Shown in pieces: positions 50,204 to 58,690 of a DNA stretch of 64,000 nt (position 1 is its first letter; each line of letters starts with the position of its first letter). The stretch comes from Acidimicrobiales bacterium. GTDB taxonomy: Bacteria > Actinomycetota > Acidimicrobiia > Acidimicrobiales > DATDAH01. The translations under genes and the position numbers were made by a program. Below the pieces are notes generated by a model. That model searched no databases, was not told the origin of the DNA, and saw only the letters and a program-made list of their open reading frames with translations. The stretch is taken from positions 1-64,000 of the forward strand of contig JAEUJM010000005.1 of the NCBI GenBank assembly GCA_016794585.1, written 5' to 3'.

Positions 50204-50965
50204 CTACTGGTCGAAGTCGGCGTCGCGCTTGTCGACGAACGCCTGGCGGGCCTCGTCGGCCACACCCGAGAGGTTGAGCTCGAACGTGAAGCCCTGCTCG
50301 AAGCGGTAGCTGCGCTTCACGTCGATGGGGTCGATGCCGTTGAGGGACTCCTTGGCCGCCCGGACCACGGTGGGGCTCTTGGCCGCGATGTCGCGGGCCA
50401 CGGCGAAGGCGGCGTCGCGCAGTTCGGCCTGCGGCACCACCTGGAGGACCGAGCCGAAGTGGTGCAGCTCGGCCGCCGTGGCGGTGGCGCTCGTGTAGAC
50501 CATGGCCCGCATCTTGTGCTGGGGCACCAGGCGGGCGAGGTGGGTGGCGGCGCCCAGCGCCCCCCGGTCCACCTCGGGCAGCCCGAAGGTGGCGTCCTCG
50601 GCGGCGATGATGATGTCCGCGTTGCCCACGAGGCCGATGCCGCCGCCGAGGCAGAAGCCGTTCACGGCGGCGATGACGGGCACCGCGCAGTCGTACACGG
50701 CGGCGAACGCGGCATAGCAGCCCCGGTTGGCGCCGATGAGCGCGTCGTAGCCCTCGGTGGCCTGCATCTCCTTGATGTCGACGCCGGCGTTGAAGCCCCG
50801 GCCCTCGGCGCGCAACACGACGGCGCGCACCGCGCGGTCGGCGCTGGCGCGGTCACAGAGCTCGGCGACCTCGAACCACCCGGCGACGGTCAGGGCGTTG
50901 ACCGGTGGGTTGTCCATGACGATCTCGGCGATGCCGAGGTCGTCGACCTGGTAGCTGTTCCCCAC
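50204..50965 (-). CDS. echA20: Enoyl-CoA hydratase/isomerase family, EchA20-like ring hydrolase
   Basis: 253 residues from GTG 50965. FNAGVDIKEMQATEGYDALI, ANRGCYAAFAAVYDCAVPVI, NGFCLGGGIGLVGNADIIIA and GLPEVDRGALGAATHLARLV are nearly those of EchA20, which hydrolyses ring D of the HIEC-CoA intermediate. First gene of the IpdABC-like operon, preceded by the CTGACG-type operator. Same gene order as in mycobacteria. Confidence 0.9.
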   Translation of the reverse strand: MGNSYQVDDLGIAEIVMDNPPVNALTVAGWFEVAELCDRASADRAVRAVVLRAEGRGFNAGVDIKEMQATEGYDALIGANRGCYAAFAAVYDCAVPVIAAVNGFCLGGGIGLVGNADIIIAAEDATFGLPEVDRGALGAATHLARLVPQHKMRAMVYTSATATAAELHHFGSVLQVVPQAELRDAAFAVARDIAAKSPTVVRAAKESLNGIDPIDVKRSYRFEQGFTFELNLSGVADEARQAFVDKRDADFDQ

Positions 50966-51016
50966 CGATGCCTCCTGTGCGTGCCGGGCCGCACGCGAGC
51001 GCGCGGCCCGGCGGAT

Positions 51017-51031
51017 CTGACGGACCGTCAG
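51017..51031. promoter_or_regulatory. CTGACG-N3-CGTCAG operator
   Basis: CTGACGGACCGTCAG, perfect arms, 52 bases before the EchA20-like start and about 84 bases before the divergent SDR start, so probably shared. Confidence 0.67.
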
Positions 51032-51114
51032 ACCGTACGGCCGGGGCTGCGGCCTCCGCTAGTTCCCGATGGGCGGATGGGCCGGACGCGCAGGGTTCCG
51101 GTAGCTTCCGGGCC

Positions 51115-51897
51115 GTGCCTGCACCAGGGGACCTCCTCGACTTCACCGGACGCGTCGTCCTCGTGACCGGCGGGGCCCGTGGCGTCGGTCGGGGCATCGC
51201 CGAGCGCTTCCTCGCCGCCGGCGCCGACGTGGCCATCTGCGGGCGGAACGAGCCCGAGGACGGGCCCGAGGTCGACGGGCGGCGTCCGATGTTCGTGGCC
51301 GCCGACGTGCGCGAGCCCGAGCAGGTCGACGCTCTGGTGGCGGCGATCGTCGAGCGCCACGGCCGCCTCGACGCCGTGGTGAACAACGCCGGCGGCTCGC
51401 CCGCCGCGGAGGCCGCCAGCGCCTCCCCCCGCTTCACCACCTCGATCGTGGCCCTCAACCTGCTGGCTGTCATCCACGTGTCACAGGCCGCCAACCGGGT
51501 CATGCAGGACCAGGACGACGGCGGCGCCATCGTGAACATCACCAGCGTCAGCGCGCTGCGCCCCTCCCCGGGCACCGCGGCCTACAGCGCGGCCAAGGCC
51601 GGGGTCATCGGGTTCACCCGCAGCGTGGCCCAGGAGTGGGCCCCGAAGGTCCGGGTCAACTGCGTGACCGGCGGCATGATCGAGACCGAGCAGTCCCACC
51701 TCTTCTACGGCGACGACGCCGGTATCGCCCGTGTGGCTGCCACCGTCCCCCTGGGCCGCCTGGCCACGCCGGCTGACATCGGCGACGCCTGCGTGTTCCT
51801 GGCCTCGCCGCTGGCGTCCTACATCAGCGGCGCCAACCTGGTGGTCGACGCCGCCGGCGAGCGCCCCCCGTTCCTCGAGGCCGCGTCGGCGGGCTGA
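51115..51897 (+). CDS. SDR-family oxidoreductase, divergent from the EchA20-like operon
   Basis: 260 residues from GTG 51115. TGGARGVGRGIAERFLAAG is the cofactor site, NNAGGSPAAEA the second motif, SVSALRPSPGTAAYSAAKAG carries Ser-Tyr-Lys. In mycobacteria an SDR gene is divergent from echA20 at the same place, and both are in the KstR2 regulon. Here the shared gap carries one CTGACG-type operator. Confidence 0.85.
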   Translation: MPAPGDLLDFTGRVVLVTGGARGVGRGIAERFLAAGADVAICGRNEPEDGPEVDGRRPMFVAADVREPEQVDALVAAIVERHGRLDAVVNNAGGSPAAEAASASPRFTTSIVALNLLAVIHVSQAANRVMQDQDDGGAIVNITSVSALRPSPGTAAYSAAKAGVIGFTRSVAQEWAPKVRVNCVTGGMIETEQSHLFYGDDAGIARVAATVPLGRLATPADIGDACVFLASPLASYISGANLVVDAAGERPPFLEAASAG

Positions 51898-51930
51898 CCG
51901 TCGGTGCGGCCGGGTCGGACGGCCGGCTGA

Positions 51931-52320
51931 TCAGGCCGAGGGCGCGGACGGCGCCGACGACGACGCACGGGTGCCCAGGAACACGGACAGGCCGAAGATG
52001 GCCACGCCCAACGGAACGTGCCATGCGGCCGCCTCCGCGGTCTCCCGCCCGACATAGCCGAGGCCGGTCTGGGCGAAGAGGGCCGCCACGAGGACGGCGG
52101 ACCAGAGCAGGCGGATGCGATCGGCGCGACCTACGGCGGCCAGCACGACGAGTGCCAGGCCCAGGACGAACGAGGCGTTGCCCATGAAGCCGTGGACGCG
52201 GATCGACCAGTCCCCGAAGAGGGCCTGGCCGGCCACGACGGCCTGGGCCAGGACGAGTGCGGCCAGCACCTCGGCGACCACCCGGTGGGCGCGCCCGATG
52301 CCCGCCTCGGCGGGAGCCAA
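51931..52320 (-). CDS. Small membrane protein
   Basis: 129 residues with four hydrophobic helices (about 18-38, 48-68, 73-90, 98-118). Start TTG 52320 is the first possible codon of the frame. IRVHGFMGNASFVLGLALV and AAAWHVPLGVAIFGL contain His residues placed like those of small heme/quinone-linked or DUF420-like proteins, but no firm family is recognised. Confidence 0.65.
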   Translation of the reverse strand: MAPAEAGIGRAHRVVAEVLAALVLAQAVVAGQALFGDWSIRVHGFMGNASFVLGLALVVLAAVGRADRIRLLWSAVLVAALFAQTGLGYVGRETAEAAAWHVPLGVAIFGLSVFLGTRASSSAPSAPSA

Positions 52321-52328
52321 CGTGTCCG

Positions 52329-52553
52329 CTACTTGTAGCGGTAGGTGAGGCGGCCGCGCGAGGTGTCGTAGGCCGAGACCTCGATCTGCACGCGGTCGCC
52401 GGGGAGCACGCGGATGCGGGCCCGGCGCATCTTGCCGGAGATGTGCCCGAGGACCTCGTGGCCCGACTCGAGCTGCACCCGGAACATGCCGTTGGGAAGC
52501 GCCTCGGTGGCGATCCCCTCGGTGACGATGACGTCGTCTTTCTGCCTGGCCAC
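52329..52553 (-). CDS. infA: Translation initiation factor IF-1
   Basis: 74 residues from GTG 52553, the size of IF-1. [37 protein letters not shown] and [16 protein letters not shown] are the S1-like OB fold. AGGAG five bases before the start is a good ribosome-binding site. IF-1 is usually in the secY/rpmJ/rpsM cluster; here no ribosomal gene is beside it. Confidence 0.93.
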   Translation of the reverse strand: MARQKDDVIVTEGIATEALPNGMFRVQLESGHEVLGHISGKMRRARIRVLPGDRVQIEVSAYDTSRGRLTYRYK

Positions 52554-52687
52554 TGATCTCCTACTGGTGTGGTGGTGCGAGGGGCGAAATGCCCGACGTT
52601 CCAGCATAGGGCGTGAACGACGCCCCGCCCTCGTCGGGACCCTGTCGCGGCAGCGTGGTACGGGTGGCCGCCCTAAGCTCGGCGGCC

Positions 52688-53107
52688 ATGGCCGACGACT
52701 ACCTCGAGCACCTGCGGGCCGTCCCGCTGTTCTCGAACTGCACGAACGCGGATCTCGCCGCCATCGCCGCCGCGGTGGACGAGATCGAGGTCGAGGCCGG
52801 ACGCGTGCTGGTGACCGAAGGCGAGATGGGCAAGGAGGCCTTCGTGATCGTGTCCGGCGAGGCAACGGTCTCGCGTGACGGCACCAACGTGGCCACCATC
52901 GGGCCGGGCGCCCCCTTCGGGGAGATGGCCCTCGTCGACCGGTCGCCCCGCAACGCCACCGTCACCGCGGTCACCGCGATGCGGCTGCTGGTGCTCGGCC
53001 AACGCGAGTTCGTGGGCCTGATGGACAGCTCACCCGGCTTCGCCCGCACCATCCTCGCCGCCCTCGCGGCGCGGCTTCGGGCCAAGGACCTCGCTCTTTA
53101 CGGGTGA
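52688..53107 (+). CDS. Cyclic-nucleotide-binding-domain protein
   Basis: 139 residues, a single [24 protein letters not shown] starts the beta roll; [19 protein letters not shown] is the phosphate-binding cassette with its Arg. No DNA-binding or kinase domain follows, so it works as a stand-alone sensor or binds a partner. Divergent from infA. Confidence 0.85.
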   Translation: MADDYLEHLRAVPLFSNCTNADLAAIAAAVDEIEVEAGRVLVTEGEMGKEAFVIVSGEATVSRDGTNVATIGPGAPFGEMALVDRSPRNATVTAVTAMRLLVLGQREFVGLMDSSPGFARTILAALAARLRAKDLALYG

Positions 53108-53116
53108 CTCGGTGGG

Positions 53117-53130
53117 GCCACCCCCGTGGC
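53117..53130. terminator. Hairpin between convergent genes
   Basis: GCCAC-CCCC-GTGGC, nine bases after the CNBD stop and before the convergent gene end at 53155. Confidence 0.35.
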
Positions 53131-53154
53131 TCGACGGGTCCTGTCGCCCCGGTG

Positions 53155-54240
53155 CTACGAGGCTTCGGCGGTGCGGGCGAGGCCGGCGCCGCGCTCGATC
53201 GCCTCGAGATCGGCACGTTCGCCGTCGCTGAGGGCCTCGCCCTGCTCGAGGCGGTCGCTGGCGGCCTGGAGCGCCGCCGCCGCCCGGAAGGTGGCCAGCA
53301 CGACCGCCGTCCCGGGCGTGCCGCCGGGCACCGAGGCACCCCGCAGCGCCGTGCTGCCGTCGTCGCCCTGGAGCAGGGCCAGGGCCCGGCGCTCGCCGTC
53401 GACCTCGGTCTCGCTGGCGTAGCGGAACATGCGGCCGCAGTCGATGGCCTTGAGCAGGGCGGTGGCGACGGCTTCGACCCGACCCGTGGCCCAGGCGTGG
53501 GCCTGGCGGGGGCCGTTGGGGGTGGCCAGGCGCACCGCCGCCTCGGCGCCCATGGCGGCCTCGGCGAAGCGGATCTGGAACTCGGGCACGTAGAGCGGCT
53601 CGTCGTGGTGCTCGGAGAGCTGGTGGATGCTGGCGCCGAGGCTGGTGCAGAAGGCCTCGACCGCGGCGATCTCGGGCGGTCCGAGCAGGCCACGGCGGCG
53701 ACCGACGGCGTAGATCCCGCTGCTGGCCCAGCCGGCGGTGGCCACGGTGGTACCGACGTAGCCCGCGGCCTCGAAGGGGCCGGACTGGCCCTTGCGGAGG
53801 CGCCGCCCGAGCAGGTCGCACAGCTCGAAGCCGTCGGAGGGCTCGAACGAGGAGAACGAGGGAGAGCGGAGCGTGAGGCGGGGGCGCTCCGTGCGCCCCT
53901 GGTGCAGGTAGGCGCACAGGTCGAGCGGCATGGAGGAGCCGAGGCCGTCGAGCAGGGCCCGGACCAGGTCGGCCCCGAGGTCGTCGGCGTCGGTGTCGCC
54001 GCCGTGGCCCAGCGTGGGCGGTGTGAGCAGCTCGGGCCCGTCGTCCTCGGGTGCGGCGGGCGCGGTCGACCCGGACGCTTCGGGGATCAGGCTGGCGAGG
54101 CCACCGCGGCGGGGCTTCTCGACCGCGGTGGCGGCGAGGATGGCGGCGAGGCCCTTGCCGAGGCCGCTCTGGGGCTCGTCCTCGACAGCGGTGGCGGCCC
54201 GGTCCTCCTCCAACTCGAGCGTGAGCGTCTCGGGCGCCAT
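53155..54240 (-). CDS. Hypothetical protein, possibly GAF-like
   Basis: 361 residues from ATG 54240. An N-terminal low-complexity acidic/Ala region (1-100) contains SGLGKGLAAIL, a motif reminiscent of ParB N-termini and hence of partner-binding peptides. A folded domain (about 100-260) has strands like a GAF or chaperone-type sensor (GQSGPFEAAGYVGTTVATAG). The C-terminal 100 residues are helical. No definite family. Confidence 0.65.
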   Translation of the reverse strand: MAPETLTLELEEDRAATAVEDEPQSGLGKGLAAILAATAVEKPRRGGLASLIPEASGSTAPAAPEDDGPELLTPPTLGHGGDTDADDLGADLVRALLDGLGSSMPLDLCAYLHQGRTERPRLTLRSPSFSSFEPSDGFELCDLLGRRLRKGQSGPFEAAGYVGTTVATAGWASSGIYAVGRRRGLLGPPEIAAVEAFCTSLGASIHQLSEHHDEPLYVPEFQIRFAEAAMGAEAAVRLATPNGPRQAHAWATGRVEAVATALLKAIDCGRMFRYASETEVDGERRALALLQGDDGSTALRGASVPGGTPGTAVVLATFRAAAALQAASDRLEQGEALSDGERADLEAIERGAGLARTAEAS

Positions 54241-54347
54241 GGGGACCAGAATCCCACCTCGCGCCACGAAAGTGGGTGATGGTCACCGGCCGCGCGATCG
54301 TCGCGCGCCTTGAGGGACGAGGAGCCGGTCCTGCTCGCGGTTGACGT

Positions 54348-54411
54348 GGCGGAGCGGAGCGGAGCCGCGCCGAGGCCGAACCGGATGCCGAAGGCGCTCC
54401 GAGGGACGAGG
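54348..54411 (+). repeat. Two-hairpin leader repeat, copy C
   Basis: 64 bases beginning GGCGGAGCGGAGCGGAGCCG and ending CGCTCCGAGGGACGAGG. It lies between the IpdF-like gene end and the next gene and is not directly before a start codon in its orientation. A fragment GAGGGACGAGGAGCC recurs at 54312-54326. Confidence 0.6.
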
Positions 54412-54419
54412 AGCCAGTG

Positions 54420-55226
54420 TCAGGGGTGCTGCGAGGAGACCGAGAGGACCTCGCCGGTGAGGTAGGTCGAGTAGTCGCTCGCCAGGAAGACGATGACGTT
54501 GGCGATCTCCCACGGCTCGGCCGAGCGGCCGAAGGCCTCCTGCCGGGTCAGGTCGTCGAGCAGCTCGTCGGTGGTGACCTTGGCCAGGAAGGGGTGCATC
54601 ACCAGGCTGGGCGACACGGCGTTGACGCGCACGCCGTAGGGCGCCGCGTCCATGGCGGCGCAGCGGGTGAGGGCCATCACACCGGCCTTGGCCGCGGCGT
54701 AGTGGGCCTGGCCCTCCTGGGCGCGCCAGCCCACCACCGAGGCGTTGTTCACGATGACCCCCGTGCCACGGGCGGTCATGTGGCGGAGGGCGGCGCGGGT
54801 GGCGCGGAAGGTGCCGTTGAGGGTGACGTCGAGCACGCTCGACCACTGCTCGTCGGTCATCTCCATGATCGAGGCGGTACCGCCGAGGCCGGCGTTGTTG
54901 ACCAGGACGTCGAGCGCGCCGTGGGCGTCGACGGTGGCGTCGATGAGCCCTTGGACGTGGTCCTCCCGGGTGACGTCGCAGGGGATGGCGAGGGGGCGAG
55001 CGCCGGCCACCGACGAGAGCTCGTCGGCGGCCTCGGCGAGGCGGCGTTCGTGGCGGTCGCTGATCACCACGGTGGCGCCCTCTTCGGCGCACCGCTTGGC
55101 CGTGGCGAAGCCGATGCCGGTGCCGGCGGCGGCGGTCACGAGGACGACCTTGCCGGCCAGCAGGCCGTGCGCCGGCGGCTCGGGCGGAGCGGCCGGGGGT
55201 GTGGCGGGAGCGTCGGGCGGGGTCAT
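54420..55226 (-). CDS. ipdF: SDR hydroxyacyl-CoA dehydrogenase, IpdF-like
   Basis: 268 residues; the first 20 are a Pro/Ala tail. VTAAAGTGIGFATAKRCAEE, VVISDRHERRLAEAADEL, VNNAGLGGTASIMEMTDEQW and VVGWRAQEGQAHYAAAKAGV agree with IpdF, the dehydrogenase that oxidises the 5-hydroxyl of the HIC-CoA intermediate. The end GEVLSVSSQHP is also like IpdF. It follows the FadE30-like gene by 23 bases, the order known from mycobacteria. Confidence 0.88.
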   Translation of the reverse strand: MTPPDAPATPPAAPPEPPAHGLLAGKVVLVTAAAGTGIGFATAKRCAEEGATVVISDRHERRLAEAADELSSVAGARPLAIPCDVTREDHVQGLIDATVDAHGALDVLVNNAGLGGTASIMEMTDEQWSSVLDVTLNGTFRATRAALRHMTARGTGVIVNNASVVGWRAQEGQAHYAAAKAGVMALTRCAAMDAAPYGVRVNAVSPSLVMHPFLAKVTTDELLDDLTRQEAFGRSAEPWEIANVIVFLASDYSTYLTGEVLSVSSQHP

Positions 55227-55249
55227 CGGAGACTCGTCATGGCTGCGGG

Positions 55250-56455
55250 TCACACCTTGGGTTCGGGAGGGAGGCCGAGCACCCGCTCGCCGATGATGTT
55301 GCGCTGGATCTGGTTTGAACCGGCGTAGATCGTGTCGGAGCGGGTGAACAGGAACAGGCGCTGGAAGGCGGTGAGGGCGTCCTCGTAGGCCGCGCCTTCG
55401 CCGCCGTCGGTGGCGAGGGTTGCTTCGGCACCGAGCACGTCCATGGCCAGCTCGCCGAGGTTGCGGTGCCAGGTGGCCCAGAAGAGCTTGTTGATGCTGG
55501 CCTCGGGCCCCGGCTCGCCGCCGTGGGCGTCGATCGCCGACAAGGTGCGCATGGCGGTGAAGCGCATCAGCCGGAGGCCGATCCACGCGTCGACGATGCG
55601 CTGGCGGATGGCCGGCCGCTCGAGGGCGCCGTTGGCCCGGGCGGCGTCGATGACCCGCTCGAGCTCGGCCTGGAAGCCGAGCTGCTGGCCGAAGGTGGAG
55701 GTGCCCCGCTCGAACGCGAGCGTGCCCATGGCCACGCGCCAGCCGCCGTTCACCTCACCGACGAGGTTCGCCGTCGAGGTGCGGGCGCCGTCGAAGAACA
55801 CCTCGTTGAACTCGGACGAGCCGGTGACCTGCACGATGGGGCGGATGTCGACGCCGTCCTGGCGCATCGGGCAGAGCAGGTAGGAGATGCCCTTGTGCTT
55901 GGGGGCGTCGCGATCGGTGCGGCAGAGCACGAAGACCCAGTCGGCCCAATGGGCCAGCGACGTCCAGACCTTCTGGCCGGAGATGACCCACTCGTCACCG
56001 TCGAGCTCGGCCTTGGTGCCCACGTTGGCGAGGTCCGAGCCGGCGTTGGGCTCGGAGTAGCCCTGGCACCACAGCTCTTCACCCGAGGCGATCTTGGGCA
56101 GGAAGCGCTGCTGCTGCTCGGCGGTGCCGAAGGCGATGATGGTGGGGCCGACAAGGGTCTCGCCGATGTGGCCCACCCGGGCGGGCGCGCCGGCGCGGGC
56201 GTACTCCTCGTGCCAGATCACCTGCTGCATGAGGGTGAGGCCCCGACCCCCGTGCTCCTTCGGCCAGGCGAGGCAGGTCCAGCCGTCGGCGCCGAGGCGG
56301 CGCTCCCAGGCGAGGCGCTCCTCGAACATCTCGTGCTCGTAGCCGGGGCCGCCCACGCCGCGCACCCCGGCGAAGTCGCCCGAGAGCTGCGTCTCGAGGT
56401 ACTCGCGGACCTCGGCGCGGAAGGTCTCCTCTTCCTGGCTGAACTGCAGGTCCAC
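55250..56455 (-). CDS. fadE30: Acyl-CoA dehydrogenase, FadE30-like
   Basis: 401 residues from GTG 56455. VRGVGGPGYEHEMFEERLAW, WCQGYSEPNAGSDLANVGTK, QKVWTSLAHWADWVFVL and HRNLGELAMDVLG agree with FadE30, the first dehydrogenase of HIP-CoA beta-oxidation. Ends IYAGSNQIQRNIIGERVLGL. Transcribed with the IpdF-like gene and preceded by a CTGACG-type operator. Confidence 0.9.
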   Translation of the reverse strand: MDLQFSQEEETFRAEVREYLETQLSGDFAGVRGVGGPGYEHEMFEERLAWERRLGADGWTCLAWPKEHGGRGLTLMQQVIWHEEYARAGAPARVGHIGETLVGPTIIAFGTAEQQQRFLPKIASGEELWCQGYSEPNAGSDLANVGTKAELDGDEWVISGQKVWTSLAHWADWVFVLCRTDRDAPKHKGISYLLCPMRQDGVDIRPIVQVTGSSEFNEVFFDGARTSTANLVGEVNGGWRVAMGTLAFERGTSTFGQQLGFQAELERVIDAARANGALERPAIRQRIVDAWIGLRLMRFTAMRTLSAIDAHGGEPGPEASINKLFWATWHRNLGELAMDVLGAEATLATDGGEGAAYEDALTAFQRLFLFTRSDTIYAGSNQIQRNIIGERVLGLPPEPKV

Positions 56456-56503
56456 GGTGGTCGCTGGGCTCCTGGGGACGGAGGCGCAGGGCGCTCCGGA
56501 GAT

Positions 56504-56518
56504 CTGACGGGTCGTCAG
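56504..56518. promoter_or_regulatory. CTGACG-N3-CGTCAG operator
   Basis: CTGACGGGTCGTCAG, perfect arms, 49 bases before the FadE30-like start and 58 bases after the end of the upstream SDR. Confidence 0.66.
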
Positions 56519-56575
56519 GACCCTACTTGCGCGCCGTCGGCGAGGGCAGATCCGGGCGCCCGCGCCCGCCCCCGA

Positions 56576-57382
56576 TCAGCTCGCCGGCTGGTCCTCGGGC
56601 AGACCGGGGTCCCAGCTCACGCCGTTGATGTGGCTGCCACCGTCGACGAAGAGCGTGTTGCCGGTCAAGTAGCGGCTGTCGTCGCCGGCGAGGAAGACCG
56701 CCACGCCGCCGATGTCCGCCTCGGGGTCGCCCATCCGCCCCATGGGGTTCATGGCCAGCAGCTCCGCGGCGTTCTCCGGGGCGAACTGCTGGAACATCTC
56801 GTAGGCGGGCGTGACCGCCGCCGGGCAGATCACGTTGACCCGGATGGCGTGGCGGGCCCACTCACGGGCGGCGCTGCGGCTGAAGGCACGGACGGCCTCC
56901 TTCGCGGTGTTGTACTCGACGGTGTACAGGTGGGCGTTGACCCCGTTGAGCGAGCACAGGTTGACGATGGAGCCGCCGCCGCGTTCGCGCAGGATCGGGA
57001 AGCAGGCCTGCATGCCCCAGTAGGCCCCCCAGAAGCCGACCTTCAGGCCCCGCTCGATCTCCTCGTCGTCCTTCCACTCGATGCGCCCGAACCCGCCGCC
57101 GCCCCAGGCGTTGTTGACGAGCACGTCCACCCCACCCCACCGTGCCTGCGCCGTGGAGACCATGGAGCGCACGTCCTCCTTCACCGCGACGTCGGTGCGG
57201 GTCCACTCCGCGTCGACCCCGAAGTCGTCGCGCAGCTCGGTGGCGGCGCGCTCGGCCGACTCCGGGTTGAGCTCCGCCACGAGCACCGAGGCGCCGGCGC
57301 CGGCCAGCCGGCGGGCGATGCCCCGACCGATGCCCTGACCCGCCCCCGTCACGATGGCCACCTTGCCGTCGAGCGTTCCCAT
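56576..57382 (-). CDS. SDR-family oxidoreductase
   Basis: 268 residues. TGAGQGIGRGIARRLAGAG is the cofactor site; the NNAG motif is NNAWGGGGFG; SLNGVNAHLYTVEYNTAKEA carries Ser-Tyr-Lys. FVDGGSHINGVSWDP is the end. It is transcribed toward the FadE30-like operon but is separated from it by the operator, so it is a distinct unit. Substrate unknown. Confidence 0.84.
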   Translation of the reverse strand: MGTLDGKVAIVTGAGQGIGRGIARRLAGAGASVLVAELNPESAERAATELRDDFGVDAEWTRTDVAVKEDVRSMVSTAQARWGGVDVLVNNAWGGGGFGRIEWKDDEEIERGLKVGFWGAYWGMQACFPILRERGGGSIVNLCSLNGVNAHLYTVEYNTAKEAVRAFSRSAAREWARHAIRVNVICPAAVTPAYEMFQQFAPENAAELLAMNPMGRMGDPEADIGGVAVFLAGDDSRYLTGNTLFVDGGSHINGVSWDPGLPEDQPAS

Positions 57383-57460
57383 GTGTCCCCCTCCCCCGCT
57401 GAGCGGAGGTCTCGATCGTCCGGCCGCGCCTTTCGGGCCGACGGGGACCATGATGGCCCG

Positions 57461-57994
57461 ATGGCAGAGCTCCTCCTGGCCTCCTGGCAGTCCGGCGCCC
57501 TCGACCTCCCCGCGGGCCTCCGCCTGGTGGTGGCCGACCCCGGCGGCGAGGGTGGGGTCGCCGCGGTGGCCTGGCTGCACGCCGAGCCCGAGTGGGTGGG
57601 CGGCGGCGTCGACGTCTACGCCGCCGAGGCCCACGAGCAGTGGGACGACCTCGCCGGGCACCCGGAGGTGGTGCAACTGGTCTTCGTGCGCCGCCACCCG
57701 GACCTCACCCACGACCAGTTCGTCGAGCACTGGACCACGGTCCACACCCCTCTCGCCCGGGCCCACCACCCCGGCCTGGCCCGGTACGTGCAGCACGTGA
57801 TCACCGACGCGCTCACGCCCGGGGCCCCCGCCTTCGACGGGATGGCCGAGCTGGCCTTCGCCACGCGCGACGACCAGCGCGAGCGGATGTACGGCTCGGA
57901 CGAGGGTCGCGCGGCCATCGCCGCCGACGTCGCCACCTTCCTCGACCTGCCCGCCGGGCGCCGCCTGATCGGCACCGACCTGGCGCTCCCGTAA
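57461..57994 (+). CDS. EthD-domain protein
   Basis: 177 residues. FVRRHPDLTHDQFVEHWTTV, HTPLARAHHPGLARYVQHVI and MYGSDEGRAAIAADVATF are the EthD ferredoxin-like barrel, found in helper proteins of oxygenases and in some cyclases. One domain plus an N-terminal beta-rich part. Nine bases before the thioesterase gene, probably in one operon with it. Confidence 0.82.
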   Translation: MAELLLASWQSGALDLPAGLRLVVADPGGEGGVAAVAWLHAEPEWVGGGVDVYAAEAHEQWDDLAGHPEVVQLVFVRRHPDLTHDQFVEHWTTVHTPLARAHHPGLARYVQHVITDALTPGAPAFDGMAELAFATRDDQRERMYGSDEGRAAIAADVATFLDLPAGRRLIGTDLALP

Positions 57995-58003
57995 CCTCGG
58001 CCC

Positions 58004-58687
58004 ATGCCCGAGCAACCCGAGTGGTCGGACGAGCCCATGCTCCCGGCCGACGCCCGCCAACTCTGGGCCGGTGGCCCCGCCCCTGACGCGGGGCCCCGCC
58101 TGCGCAAGCACGAGCTCGTGCGCCAGGCCAAGCGCATCATCGAGGCCGTGGCGCTGCTCGACATCGAGGACAGCCAGGACGACGAGCTCGTCAGCCTGAT
58201 CACGACGGCGATGGGATTGGCCGACGAGCTGGATGCCCACCCCTCCCTGCGCCGCAAGGGCGGGATGTCCACCGCGGGCGGCGAGGACGGGGTCCTGGTC
58301 GAGCGCAGCGGCATCAGCGGGCGCAGCAACCCCCTGGCCCCGCCGCTGTTCATCGACATGACCGACGACGAGATCACCCGCGGCCACGCGATCTGGACCG
58401 ACGCCTACGAAGGCCCCACCCACAGCCTCCACGGTGGCTTCGTGGCTGCCGCGTTCGACGACCTCCTCGGCTGCGCGCAGATGGCCAGTGGCTACGCCGG
58501 CTTCACCGGCACCCTGACGGTGCGCATGATCCTCCCCACGCCCTTGAACCGGCGCATCGACTACGAGGCGGGGGTGCGCAGCGTCGAGGGCCGCAAGATC
58601 CTCTGCTGGGGCACGGCCAAGGACGGCGACAGCCTGCTGGCCGAGGCCGAGTGCCTCTTCATCCGCCCGAAGAGCGGGCTCAGCTAG
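58004..58687 (+). CDS. Hot-dog-fold thioesterase (PaaI-like)
   Basis: 227 residues. The hot-dog helix HSLHGGFVAAAFDDLLG carries the HGG motif with the Asp of the active site; TGTLTVRMILPTPLNR and ECLFIRP are the following strands. An N-terminal helical region of about 90 residues is extra. It likely hydrolyses acyl-CoA esters from the steroid pathway or frees CoA. It ends close to the convergent EchA19-like gene. Confidence 0.83.
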   Translation: MPEQPEWSDEPMLPADARQLWAGGPAPDAGPRLRKHELVRQAKRIIEAVALLDIEDSQDDELVSLITTAMGLADELDAHPSLRRKGGMSTAGGEDGVLVERSGISGRSNPLAPPLFIDMTDDEITRGHAIWTDAYEGPTHSLHGGFVAAAFDDLLGCAQMASGYAGFTGTLTVRMILPTPLNRRIDYEAGVRSVEGRKILCWGTAKDGDSLLAEAECLFIRPKSGLS

Positions 58688-58690
58688 CCC

